DNA of 64,000 nucleotides from Torymus aiolomorphi. Its lineage: Eukaryota > Arthropoda > Insecta > Hymenoptera > Torymidae. The notes under the pieces are model-generated. The model searched no databases, was not told where the DNA came from, and worked only from the letters and a program-made list of their open reading frames with translations. The position numbers and the translations under genes were made by a program. The stretch covers positions 91,025,128 through 91,089,127 of the forward strand of contig CM070875.1 in assembly GCA_036365515.1 (NCBI GenBank), given 5' to 3'. Positions 43,992 to 55,683 of this stretch are shown here, piece after piece; within the stretch, counting starts at the first letter, position 1; every line of letters starts with the position of its first letter.

Positions 43992-45074
43992 TTAATTTAT
44001 GATACTAGCATTGCGAAGTTCACTAAGAATAAAACGGATTTCACCATAGTTAGTTCTTATTCCCATGTTTTGCTCAGCAACGAGTACTTGTAAGCGATCA
44101 ACTAATTTGTTATGATCATCCCAGACGTCGCGTTCGTATGCAGTTGTAACATCTACTCGCGAGATTTTGGGAGCCACTTCTTCCTCTTCATCATCACTAG
44201 TCCACTGTCTCTTTTTAGTTTCACGTTGATATCTCCAATTAATAAAGTTATAATTCTTACGAATTCTTCTAGGTAAATATTCATTGGTTGACAAATCTGA
44301 TGCATCTTCACTAGAATGATCAGCTTCATAATAATTATCGGTCTCGTTAGAAGTTGGAAGATGCGAGTTAACTCGTGTATCAACAGTTATGAGCTTCTTT
44401 AGAGGATTGACTATTGGTTCAAGTATCTATTTCGCTACCACTGGATTAGTTTGCTCAACCCTTTCACTTTTCTCTCTTCCGTTAACGTTATCTTCTCGAG
44501 ATAATGGCGAGATACATTTTACAGACGACTTTTCGAACATTGGAGCAATAAAATTATAAAATTTGTTACTCTTTAGTTTTCGGATAGACTCATTCACGCA
44601 ATAGTGCTTTTTGTGAGCGCTCGAAACTTCAATAATCATACGATAATTATCCAAATTAACTGAATTGATAAGACTTTCATCCGGAAGTTTTTTGAATAGT
44701 AATTGCAGTAATCCTACGGACAAACGATAGTTTCGTTCCTTTATCTGGACAAAGTCGCCTTCAAATTTTATTGGAGAATTTCCGATCATAAGTAAATCAC
44801 CTCGCTTGTAAATACCATAAATATTATCGAGATATCTCCTAGAATTTCCGTTTAATTTCGTTACATATTTCTTGACTAGTTTTGGAAATTTACCATTATT
44901 GGAGCTAGCTTTTTTATTATGGTCAGGGCTCATATTAGATAGTTTGATTTCAGAAGTTTCCATATCATCAGCTGTATCCAGAGATTCAGCACTTTTTGTC
45001 AAACCTAATAAAGACTGTGATTTTTGTACTACTGCATGCTGAAATTTGCTAATAACATCCGGTGTGTTTGCCAT
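43992..45074 (-). pseudogene. Uncharacterised repetitive gene (DUF8207-like), one nonsense codon
   Basis: 360-codon minus-strand frame from ATG at 45074 to TAA near 43992, interrupted by a single TAG at 44427-44429. The second copy has AAG at this place. N-terminal part: MANTPDVISKFQHAVVQKSQ with a helical segment. Centre: YLDNIYGIYKRGDLLMIGN, SPIKFEGDFVQIKERNYRLS, LLQLLFKKLPDESLI and NYRMIIEVSSAHKKHYC, which match in style a family of repetitive insect proteins I recall as DUF8207, often near Polinton-like elements. C-terminal part is acidic then basic (SDDEEEEVAPK, then LVDRLQVLVAEQ). No known activity. One point mutation from open, so recently dead or nearly intact. Confidence 0.7.
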
Positions 45075-45109
45075 GTTTATGATTCATTAGTTTAGAGTCA
45101 ACTGAATAA

Positions 45110-45849
45110 ACATACCACCAACATCCTTTTTTATACTTTTATGCTATTATAGAGTAACAACTTCTACATCATACAGTCAAAACATTTAAACTTTTATGCT
45201 ATAGAGTAACACCTTTTTGAACTTTTATGCTATAGAGTAATACATTTTCATGTTATAGAGTAACACCTTCTATGTCATACAGTTATAACTTTTTAAACTT
45301 TGTGTCATAGAGCAATACCTTTTATATGTCATAGAGTAACACCTTTTTTATGTCATAGTGTAACACCTTTTTTATGTCATAGAATGACATCTTTTTTATG
45401 TTACAGAGTAACACCTTTTTCATTGCTATATAGTAACACCTTTTTGGAATTTTATGACATAGAGTAACACCTTTTTATCTTATTTAGCATCATCTGAATA
45501 AATATATCGCCAACATCCTTTTTATACTTTTATACTATAGAGTAACACCATCTTGAACTTATCTGCTATTATAGAGTAGCATCTACTATGTCACACAATA
45601 ACATCTTTTTACACTTTGTGTCATAGAGTAACACCTTTTTTATGTCATAGAGTAACACCTTTTTTATGTTATAGAGTAACACCTTTTTTATGTCATAGTG
45701 TAACACCTTTTTTATGTCATAGCGTAACACCTTTTTTATGTCATAGAGTTACACCTTTTTTATGTCATAGAGTGACATGTTTTTTATGTCATAGAGTGAC
45801 ATGTTTTTTATGTCATAGAGTGACATCTTTTTTATGTTACAGAGTGATA
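45110..45849 (+). repeat. ~25-bp satellite, left arm (part 1)
   Basis: Many tandem variants of taacaccttttttatgtcat plus agag, unit ~24-28 bases. It starts just upstream of the DUF8207-like gene start. Longer units with cttgaacttttatgctatag are interspersed. The same satellite in opposite orientation lies at 51580-53100. Confidence 0.9.
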
Positions 45850-45854
45850 CCTTT
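45850..45854. repeat. Target-site duplication CCTTT (left)
   Basis: ccttt at 45850-45854 and again at 48838-48842 flanks the TG...CA element between them. Confidence 0.75.
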
Positions 45855-47254
45855 TGTTTGGGAAATATCAAGTTTTGAATTTCCCGCGGTTTCGCGACTG
45901 AGGGATAACTCAGCAGGCAGTCGCGCGACGGCAGCACTCATCAGCTGTTCTCTGCGAAACAGCTGAATCGCTATACTGATTAGCCGAGTATGGCATAAAT
46001 CATGCTGTCTCTCTCATGCTTACACATGTAAATGAGAGAGACGCTGATTTGACTCACTCCTCGTAACAACGAGGCGAGGAAGAAGACGGAAGTGCTCTCT
46101 TAATTCTCACACTCAGTTAGTATCCATGTAATGGTTCGCCTCGTGGAAAAACTCACGGTACTTTGGCTCTCAGTGGATACACTCAAAACCTCTCACTAAA
46201 AGTCTCTCTCAGTAATGGTTTACCACGAGGGAAATCTACTGTGCCGGCGATTCTCATCTGATGGAGCTCTCTCTCTCTCGGTCAACTCACTCTGTGTAGC
46301 GGTTCCTCTCGTAGAGAAAGTCACTGTGCACATTCGGCGATCCTCAAGTGAACCATTCAAGTGTAGTGTTTCTCACTCTCTCAACATGGACTGCTGCTCG
46401 GCAACATCTCATACGGCGTCGTCTAGTACGGCAGGTTTTCATGCAGCAGTGTCTCTCACACGGAAACATCTCACACGGCATACTCATAGTGCAGTGCGTC
46501 TCACAAGGCAGCTTCTCGCGCGGCTTCTCCTCACATGGCATATACTCACTCAGCAACTTTGCACGGATTCTCGCTCACATCTGCACTTTCACCAATGGAG
46601 CCCCGGCAGTAAACTCATGATCACCGTGATCAATAATATCAACGGGATTTGGGCATGGTTTTCAAGCAGGAAAATTACACTGGCAGTACTTAATCGGCTT
46701 TGCCGACTGGCTTCTCTCATCGGCTGCTTCGCATCCTCACACTCATCTCACCGGCAGTCTCATTTTAATCATCATGCTCAACATACGGCTCTTCTCAACT
46801 GCTCAGCTTCGTTGCGGAATCACCATCACGGGACCAACTCGTCAGCGTAAGGATTAATATAACCTCTACGTATGATAAGATAACAACTCAAATACATGCG
46901 GCCATTTTATACGAAGGTGCGCTGCTACACGGAAAGCATAACCAAGCTATACAGCGGGAAATACTCAGGCACGATTAGGTCACTAATACTTATTCGTGTC
47001 ATCTCATTGAAAACTCAACCACAATTAATTCAATAATAGTTGATTGTGTTGCTTATTGTATGGCTAGTACACTCATCAGTGATTCCCAACGTCACACAGA
47101 AAACTCATACACTCAAACAGCAAACTCACCGATACTCACAGAATTTTGTAACCCTCTTACATTCAGAATTATGTAACAGTCATACACTCAACTATTTAAT
47201 TGTAACATCTCACACATTTTATACTTATTCTTGAAACAACTTTTATATCGACAA

Positions 47255-47411
47255 AGGACCTCGCACACAATGTATGGGAAAAAATCATCCGGTCAAATTG
47301 AACGAAACTTTGGAAAAAAATAGATCTTGAGGTCCTGAAGAAATCTATCTTTTTTCAATTTCGTTCAATTTGACCGAATGATTTTTTCCCATACATTGTG
47401 TGCGGGGTCCT
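47255..47411. mobile_element. Hairpin element (157 bp) within the solo LTR
   Basis: aggacctcgcacacaatgta at the left pairs with tacattgtgtgcggggtcct at the right, and tcaaattgaacgaaa pairs with tttcgttcaatttga. The centre is aggtcctgaagaaa. Near-perfect arms. Confidence 0.85.
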
Positions 47412-47451
47412 CTGTAATAGTAATTTATATTTTATAGTTATTGTGAATATA

Positions 47452-48745
47452 CGAGGGTCATTTGACAAGTACCTAGCCTCACCGCCAGATGGTGCCACTA
47501 TCGCACCAGAAATACACTACAGTGCAGTATCTTCCTGTAAACGGTTACAGACGAAATTTCAGCCGGATCGGAGTTGTAGTTTATTTTTGAGAGCGTGTGA
47601 AAGCAAATGTGTCCGTTGATTTTTGAAAAAATGGAGAAAGAACAATATCGGTCGGTGATTCGATTCTTGTTTTTGGAAGGGAAATCGCGCAGTGAAATTA
47701 AAGAACGCTGAGATGCAGTGTATGGGGATGCTTCTTCTTCGATGGCGACCGTTAAATTTTGGTATAACGAGTTTCAACGTGGTCGTACGTCGGTTTTTGA
47801 TGACCCACGCCCAGGTGCTCCGAAAACAGCCACTACGGAGGAGAACGTGACAAAAATACACGATATCGTTTTGTCAGACCGCCGATTAAAGGTGCACGAG
47901 ATAGCTGCGATAGTAGGCATCTCAGAAGAATGCGTGTGGCATATCCTACATGAGATTTTAGGCATGAGGAAGCTGTCAGCAAGGTGGGTGCCGCGTTTGC
48001 TGACTGCAGACAACAAGCGCATCCGTGTAACCAGTTCAGAGCAGTGTTTGGAGCTGTTTAATCGCAATCCAAAAGAGTTTTTGCGTCGTTACGTGACCGT
48101 CGACGAAACATGAATTCACTACTACACTCCAGAGATCAAGGAGCAGTCAAAACAGTGGACCTTACCCGGTGAACCTGATCCGAAGAAGGCGAAGACGGTC
48201 CCGTCGGCCGGAAAGGTGATGGTCACTGTTTTCTGGGATTCTCAAGGTGTGATTTTTATTGACTATCTGGAGAAGAGTAAAACGGTCACAGGACAATACT
48301 ACGCCGAACTATTGAGCCGATTTGACGCCGTGTTAGAAGAAAAACGGCCCCATTTGTCTAAAAAGAAAGTGCTTTTCCACCACGATAATGCACCGGCTCA
48401 CACTTCTGCACTCGCCACGGCTAAATTGGTCGAATTACGCTACGAACTGCTGCCCCATCCACCGTATTCTCCAGATTTGGCTCCGTGCGACTTTTGTTTG
48501 TTTCCGAACCTAAAAAATTCGCTCGCCGGGAAGAGATTCCACTCCAATAACGAAATAATCGCCGCCACGGAGGCCTATTTTGCAAACCAAGAGAAAACAT
48601 TTTTTTCAACGGGGTTAAAAAAATTGGAACACCGCTGGACCAAGTGTATTCAACAAAAAGGAGACTACATTGAAAAATAAATTTTATTTTTTGTAAAATT
48701 TTGGTGTTTTCATTTGTAGGCTAGGTACTTATCAAATGACCCTCA
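47452..48745 (+). mobile_element. mariner transposon, full length (1294 bp)
   Basis: Inverted ends cgagggtcatttgacaagta and tacttatcaaatgaccctca (last base differs), flanked by TA (47450-47451, 48746-48747). Length is typical for mariner. A truncated second copy is at 53811. Confidence 0.95.
47631..48680 (+). pseudogene. mariner transposase (DD34D), two nonsense codons
   Basis: Tc1/mariner transposase, which cuts and pastes DNA at TA. ATG at 47631 (MEKEQYRSVIRFLFLEGKSR), stop TAA 48678-48680, 349 codons, normal length. N-terminal paired helix-turn-helix region, WVPRLLT motif in the linker (WVPHEL-type), catalytic VDET, HHDNAPAH and PYSPDLAPCDF, with 34 residues between the second and third Asp (DD34D). 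Two in-frame TGA codons: 47709-47711 (the second copy has TTG, Leu) and 48111-48113 directly after VDET (Trp TGG expected). Otherwise the frame is open, so decay is slight. Resembles the irritans/Hsmar2-like group by recollection. Confidence 0.95.
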
Positions 48746-48837
48746 TATTATAGTTTAATTTACCAAAGTGTTTGGCTCAATTTATTTTGTAAACACCTAC
48801 AGCATGTCCTCATTATAAATTATGGAATTCTCAAACA

Positions 48838-49240
48838 CCTTTTTTATCTCATAGAGTAACAGCTTTTTTATGTCATAGAGTAACATCTTTTTGTGTCATA
48901 GTGTGACACCTTCATTGCTATAGAGTAACACCTTTTTGAACTTTTATGTCATAGAGTAACACCTTTTTATGTTATTTAGCATCATCTGAATAAATATACA
49001 TCCATCATCCTTTTTATATTTTTATACTATAGAGTAACACCATCTTGAACTTATCTGCTATTATAGAGTAGCATCTACTATGTCACACAATAACATCTTT
49101 TTACACTTTATTTCATATAGTAACACCTTTTTTATGTCATAGTGTAACACCTTTTTTATGTCACCGAGTAACACATTTTTTATGTTATAGCGTCACACGT
49201 TTTTTATGTCATAGAGTAAGACCTTTTTATGGTACAGAGT
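48838..49240 (+). repeat. ~25-bp satellite, left arm (part 2)
   Basis: Continuation of the array at 45110-45849 beyond the solo LTR, same orientation (atgtcatagagtaacacc). Confidence 0.9.
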
Positions 49241-49435
49241 AACACCTTTTATGATGACGTCTCTCTACTCATAAACTGTTCGTGTATAATAAGTGGTGAT
49301 GGCGCCTCCTTACCCATAAGCTTTTCGTATATAATAAGTGGTGATGATGGCGGTGGTAGTGGTGATGGTGAACCTACGACGGGGATAGAAGCCAATCCTC
49401 CAAGCGAACGGTTGTAGGTGCTCTGCCCAATTCAA
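49229..49435 (+). other. Small conserved segment with 62-codon open frame (copy A)
   Basis: Unique segment within the satellite, repeated inverted at 51356-51591. Open frame 49229-49417 reads FYDDVSLLINCSCIISGDG, then SLPISFSYIISGDDGGG and TGIEANPPSERL. Copy B has the same frame with a 7-codon insertion, so both stay open across an in-frame length change. Gly/Asp repeats come from a gtggtgatg microsatellite. Function unknown; it may be chance. Confidence 0.35.
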
Positions 49436-49439
49436 CTAC

Positions 49440-49885
49440 TTGACTTCGAAAGGTGTACTCTATGATATAGAAGGTGTCACTCTATGACATAAAAAGGTGT
49501 TAGACTATGACGTAAGAAATGTGATACACTATATCACAAAAAATGTGTTAGACTATCCCATACAAAATCAAAGGTGTTACTCCATACCACAAAAAGGTGT
49601 TACTTTATAACATAAAAAAGGTGTTACTCTATGGCATAAAAAGGTGAAACTATAGCATAAAAGTATAAAAACATAGCACTCTTTATCCCAAGGTGATACT
49701 CTATGACATAAAAAGGTGCTACGCTATGACATAAAAAAGATGTTACTGTATAACATAAAAAAGGTGTCACTCTATAACATAAAAGTTTGAAGAGGTGCCA
49801 CTCTATGACTTAAAAAGCCATTACTTCATAATATAAAAGTTTGAGAAGGTGTCACTCTATGACATGAAAAAGTTGTCACTCTAAT
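49440..49885 (-). repeat. ~25-bp satellite, inverted block inside the left arm
   Basis: ggtgttactctatgacataa-type units, opposite in orientation to 48838-49240. It leads up to the central spacer. Confidence 0.9.
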
Positions 49886-50944
49886 GGCCCGAGCATCGTG
49901 CGGCCCGCGGCCCCGGGAATAACTTCGTCTTGAAGGAATTACTCTCTCTAATGGACAATAGTGAACCACTGTCTCTTCAAAGAGCCGTTTCCATGGAAGA
50001 GACTGACAGATAAGTATAGAGAAGAGAATCTATAGTTGGAGCGTCACTGTCATGGAACTCCATGGTCATCAGGCGATTTTGACTATACTCTCATCGGTAT
50101 GATTATTCGTGAGACTCTTAAGATGCTAGGGGAAGGTGGGATGATTTCTAGCTGCAAATGTTGAGGTTGTGGTTGAATTTGTAACAAATGTATTGGAAGT
50201 GGTAGAAATTGAAACAGCCGAGTGTGAATAATTTAAAAAATAAAGTACCCCATATAACACCACTTAAAACTTTTTTGCAATATGGCAGACTGGCTCCATT
50301 TGATTTACACGGAAAACCCATAACGGCCCACCTCCAAACTGCATGAGGTGATAGCTTTCTTCAGGTTAATCTTTGCAATAATGAAGTGTACTTATTTGTA
50401 GCTGGAGAATCGCTGAAACTTTTAAGCGTGTTGCAGTTTTTTCGAAGCCCGATTAATATTTTTAATAGCGATAATACCCATATCGCCCCATCAAGTACCC
50501 ATATCACCCTACTAGAATTGTGAGAAATCAAATAACACAACAATGGATGAAAAAGCGGTAGGGTTTCCAACAAAATGTTAATTTAGAAAAGTGTGATTAT
50601 CCAGCTAAGGATTTACCAAGACAAGTGACTATATGCACAATGGAAAAATAAGGCTATATGTACTCTACATAATGTTAAATTAATGAAGCCGTACTACTAT
50701 CATTAGGAAGAAGTTTCAGGGACTGTTAGTTTTCAGTAGATATTGTAAGAGGGGATATTTTATGGAGAGGTATTAATTAAGTGGAGTACCTCACAGATGT
50801 GGGCGATGGTTGGCACCTACATCCCTCCTGTCTTACAATATGTCCATTAACTTTAATTTGTAATATGCTCACTCATAAAATACAGCCGCTGGCCGGGAGC
50901 CGCAGCTGCTAGGAAAACGCCGCGGGCCGCACAATGCTCGGGCC
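49886..50944. mobile_element. Central 1.06-kb spacer with GC-rich inverted ends
   Basis: Left end ggcccgagcatcgtgcggcc (plus cgcggc) and right end gccgcgggccgcacaatgct (plus cgggcc) are inverted copies over ~26 bases with one mismatch. Just outside, cactctaat and attagagtg continue the symmetry as satellite wording. The interior has no coding frame; cccatatc(g/a)ccc is repeated near 50480. It may be a non-autonomous transposon sitting at the centre of the palindrome or the natural loop of one large element. CACT...AGTG ends would suit CACTA-type, but a direct duplication is not visible. Confidence 0.5.
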
Positions 50945-51355
50945 ATTAGAGTGACAACTTTTTCATGTCATAGAGTGACACCTTTTCAAACTTTTATGTT
51001 ATAGAATGACACCTTTTTTATCTTACAGAGTGACACCTTTTTTCATGTTATAGAGTAATACCATTTTATGTTATAGAGTGACACCTTTTTTATGTTACAG
51101 AGTAACATCTTTTTTATGTCATAGAGAAGCACCTTTTTATGACATAGAGTAATACCTTTTTTATTTGATCGACCTTTTTTGTTATAGAGTAAAACTTTTT
51201 TGTCATAGAGTTATACCTTTTGTATCAGAGAGTAACACATTTTTGAACTTTTATGTTATAGAGTAACACCTTCTTGAGTGTTTATGCTATACAGTAAAAC
51301 CTTTTTTATGCCATAGAGTAACACCTTCTATATCATAGAGTAACACCTTTTGCAG
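50945..51355 (+). repeat. ~25-bp satellite, right arm inner block
   Basis: gtgacacctttttatgttat-type units, mirror of 49440-49885. Confidence 0.9.
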
Positions 51356-51591
51356 CCAAGTAGTCGAATTGGGCAGAGCACCTACAACCGTTCGCTTGGA
51401 GGATTGGCTTCTATCCCCGTCATAAGCTCACCATCACCACTACCATCGCCATCATCACCGCTTATTATATAGGAAAAGCTTACAGGTAAGGAGACGTCAT
51501 GACCACCATCACCGCCATCATCACCACTTATTGTGTCCGAACAGTTTATGGGTAGAGAGACGTCATCATAAAAGGTGTTACTCTGTACCAT
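51356..51591 (-). other. Small conserved segment with 69-codon open frame (copy B)
   Basis: Inverted copy of 49229-49435. Minus-strand frame 51382-51591: FYDDVSLPINCSDTISGDDG, then SLPVSFSYIISGDDGDG and TGIEANPPSERL. Same start and stop context as copy A. Confidence 0.35.
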
Positions 51592-53105
51592 AAAAAGGTC
51601 TTACTCTATGACATAAAAAAGGTGGGACGCTATAACATAAAAAAGGTGTCACTCTGTGACATAAAAAAAAAAGATGTTACCCTATGACATAAAAAAGGTG
51701 TGACTCTATAACATAAAAAAGGTGTTACTCTATAGTATAAAAATATAAAAAGGATGTTGGATGTATATTTATTCAGATGATGCTAAATAACATAAAATGT
51801 GTTACTCTATGACACAAAAAGATGTTACTCTATGACATAAAAAAGCTGTTACTCTATGACATAAAGAAGGTATGACTCTGTAACATAAAAAAAAGTCACT
51901 CTATGACATAAAAAACATGTCACTCTATGACATAAAAAAGGTGTTACTCTATGACATAAAAAACATGTCACTCTATGTCATAAAAAAGGTGTTACTCTAT
52001 GACATAAAAAAGGTGTTACTCTATAGTATAAAAGGTGTTACTCTATAGTATAAAAGTATAAAAAGGATGTTGGCGATATATTTATTAAAATGATGCTAAA
52101 TAACATAAAAAGGTGTTACTCTATGACATAAAAGTTCAAAAAGGTGTTACTATATAGCAATGAAAAAGGTGTTACTCTATGACATAAAAAAGCTGTTACT
52201 CTATGACATAAAAAAGGTGTGACTCTGTAACATAAAAAAGATGTCACTCTATGACATAAAAAAGATGTCACTCTATGACATAAAAAACATGTCACTCTAT
52301 GACATAAAAAAGGTGTTACTCTATGAAATAAAAAAGGTGTTACTCTATGACATAAAGTGTAAAAAGATGTTATTGTGTGGCATAGAAGGTACTACTCTAT
52401 AATAGCAGATAAGATCAAGATAGTGTTACTCTATAGTATAAAAGTATAAAAAGGATGTTGGCGATATATTTATTAAGATGATGCTAAATAACATAAAAAG
52501 GTGTTACTGTATGACATAAAAGTTCAAAAAGGTGTTACTATATAGCAATGAAAAAGGTGTTACTCTATAATATAAAAAAGGTGTCACTCTATGACATGAA
52601 AAAAGGTATGACTCTGTAACATAACAAAGATGTCACTCTATGACATAAAAAGGTGCTACTTTATGAAATAAAAAAGGTATTGCTCTATGACACATAGTTT
52701 AAAAAGTTCTAACTGTATGATATAGAAGGTGTTACGCTATAAAATGAATATGTGTTACTCTATAGTATAAAAGTTCAAAGAGGTGTTACTCTATATCATA
52801 AAAGTTCAAAAAGGTGCTACTCTATTACATAAAAAAGGTGTCACTCTATAAAAAAGGTGTTACTCTATAAAAAGGTGTTTCTCTATGACATAAAGAAGAT
52901 GTTACTCTATGACACAAAGTTTAAAAAGTTTTAACTGTACGACATAGAAGGTGTTATTCTATAACATAAAAATGTGTTACTCTATAATAGAATAAAAGTT
53001 GAAAAAGGTGTTACTCTATAGCATAAAAGTTTAAAATTTTTGACTGTATGATATAGAAGGTGTTACTCTATAATAGCATAAAAGTATAAAAAGGATGTTG
53101 GCGGT
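51580..53105 (-). repeat. ~25-bp satellite, right arm outer block
   Basis: Long run of ggtgttactctatgacataa plus aaa units, mirror of 45110-45849 plus 48838-49240. Larger repeats of ~370 bases are visible: aaggatgttggcgatatatt, tattaaaatgatgctaaata and related words return at about 51740, 52065 and 52450. Confidence 0.9.
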
Positions 53106-53144
53106 ATATTTATTCAGTTGATGCTAAACTATTGAAGCATAAAC

Positions 53145-53810
53145 ATGGCAAACACACCGGATGTTATTAGCAAATTTCAGGATGCAGTAGTACAAAAATC
53201 ACAGTTTTTATTAGGTTTGACAAAAAGTGCTGAATCTCTGGATACAGGTGATGATATGGAAACTTCTGAAATCAAACTATCTAATATGAGCCCTGACCAT
53301 AATAAAATAGCTAGCTCCAATAATGGTAAATTTGCAAAACTAGTCAAGAAATATATAAAGAAATTAAACGGAAATTCTAGGAGATATCTCGATAATATTT
53401 ATGGTGGTTACAAGCGAGGAAATTTACCTATGATCGGAAATTCTCCAATAAAATTTGAAGGCGACTTTGTCCAGATAAACTATGCAAAAATCTTCCGGAT
53501 GAAAGTCTTATCGATTCAGATGATTTGGATAATTACCGAATGATTACTGAAGTTTCGAGCGCTCACAAAAAGCACTATTGCGTGAATGAGTCGATTCGAA
53601 AACTAAAGAGTAACAAATTTTATAATTTTATTGCTCCAATGTTCGAAAAGTCGGCTGTAAAAAGTATCTCGCCATTATCTCGAGAAGATAATGTTAACGG
53701 AAGAGAGAAAAGTGAAAGGGTTGAGCAAACTAATCCAGTGGTAGGGAAAAAGATACTTGAACCAATAGTCAATCCTCTAAAGAAGCTCATAACTGTTGAT
53801 ACACGAATTA
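53145..53810 (+). pseudogene. DUF8207-like gene, second (inverted) copy, truncated
   Basis: About 95% similar in protein to the minus-strand copy at 43992-45074 over what remains. ATG at 53145 (MANTPDVISKFQDAVVQKSQ), with SPIKFEGDFVQI kept. At ~53478 about 20 codons (the KERNYRLSVGLLQLLF region) are deleted, with a frame change; the rest continues in another frame (53525-53810: IIEVSS-type TEVSSAHKKHYCVNES). A truncated mariner at 53811 removes the C-terminal third. At the position of the other copy's nonsense codon this one keeps Lys (AAG). Confidence 0.7.
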
Positions 53811-54411
53811 CGAGGGTCATTTGACAAGTACCTAGCCTCACCGCCAGATGGTGCCACTATCGCACCAGAAATACACTACAGTGCAGTATCTTCCTGTAAA
53901 CGGTTACAGACGAAATTTCAGCCGGATCGGAGTTGTAGTTTATTTTTGAGAGCGTGTGAAAGCAAATGTGTCCGTTGATTTTTGAAAAAATGGAGAAAGA
54001 ACAATATCGGTCGGTGATTCGATTCTTGTTTTTGGAAGGGAAATCGCGCAGTGAAATTAAAGAACGCTTGGATGCAGTGTATGGGGATGCTTCTCCTTCG
54101 ATGGCGACCGTTAAATTTTGGTATAACGAGTTTCAACGTGGTCGTACGTAGGTTTTTGATGATCCACGCCCAGGTGCTCCGAAAACAGCTACTACGGAGG
54201 AGAACGTGACAAAAATACACGATATAGTTTTGTCAGACCGCCGATTAAAGGTGCACGAGATAGCTGCGATAGTAGGCATCTCAGAAGAACGCGTGTGGCA
54301 TATCCTACATGAGATTTTAGGCATGAGGAAGCTGTCAGCAAGGTGGGTGCCGCGTTTGCTGACTGCAGACAACAAGCGCTTCCGTGTGACCAGTTCAGAG
54401 CAGTGTTTGGA
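53811..54411 (+). pseudogene. mariner, 5' half only
   Basis: Starts at a TA (53809-53810) with cgagggtcatttgacaagta and follows the full copy at 47452 with few changes, then stops at ~54411 (cagtgtttgga), losing the catalytic region and 3' end. Transposase ATG at ~53990; premature TAG at ~54149 (RT-stop-VFDD, where the full copy has Ser). It lies inside the DUF8207-like gene copy. Confidence 0.9.
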
Positions 54412-55137
54412 ATTCATGTCAGTAGAGAGCCATTTTTGATTATTTTAGGTATCGAAAAATTAGATATTATAATGCTCGACAAAAAATTATTTTTTGACTT
54501 TTTCCTATGATAGGAAAAGAGTATAGTTAGATAACATCATATTGTAATGAAAAATACTTTTGTCAATGATTTTTAATTAAAATTCGGTTGACACTGTGAC
54601 CATAAACACGGTTGATTTTCGCGATTTTTGATAAAAACGTCATCTTCAAAAGGCTGTATCTTGAATTCTATTCAATCAATTTAGGTCCTCAAAAAAAGAA
54701 ATTAAAGGTCTCGTTGAGACAAAAAAAAATGAGACCTAGTGAGCTCAAAAATGTGGAACCAGTTACGAGATATAGAGGTTTAAAGATTATCTAAAAATGA
54801 TGAAATGCAATGGCCATATCACAGATCGCCAATAAAACCTAAATCATCATTTCATATCAGTGTATTATTTTTCTTAAAATTTGAAGAAGGACAAAAAAAA
54901 TGAGACCTCACCGACCTCATTTTGTTAAAATTTCAGCCTTTTAGAATTTTTTGAAAACTGGCTAAAAACAGGTCGAAATCAGAGTTTAAAAATATTCCAG
55001 CAGGAATTAGGAATGAGATAAGGGGCTGAAATTTTGCACAAGCTATTTTTTTTATATGTACTTTCATAAAAAAAATCGTCGGCAAAATCGACGACCCCCC
55101 CCCGCGTACACTTTTTAAAAAAAGTACAGGAACGACC
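54412..55137. other. AT-rich unassigned segment
   Basis: Repeated wording aaaaaaaatgagacct (54723 and 54895) and ggtctcgttgagac. No coding region. A run of C (ccccccccc) near 55094. Possibly remains of a non-autonomous element. Joined directly to the broken mariner, so it marks a deletion junction. Confidence 0.35.
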
Positions 55138-55680
<543 letters not shown>

Positions 55681-55683
55681 TAA

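Larger units (their letters stand above)
45855..48837. mobile_element. Solo LTR (~1.69 kb net) carrying a hairpin element and a mariner
   Basis: Begins tgtttgggaaatatc and ends ggaattctcaaaca: TG...CA with a short inverted end and a 5-bp duplication CCTTT, so it reads as a solo LTR inserted in the satellite, which continues on both sides. Subtracting the 1294-bp mariner plus duplicated TA leaves ~1.69 kb. The body has ctc/cac-rich wording (46200-46830); a 211-codon open frame there is low-complexity and has no recognised domain, so I treat it as non-coding. The parent family is not visible in this window. Confidence 0.65.

Noticed and set aside
45616..45966. 116-codon plus-strand frame with repeated CHRVTPFL
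   Set aside because: Direct translation of the ~25-bp satellite.
46215..46850. 211-codon plus-strand open frame
   Set aside because: Low-complexity Ser/His-rich product of ctc/cac-rich sequence inside the solo LTR; no domain, no sibling to show conservation.
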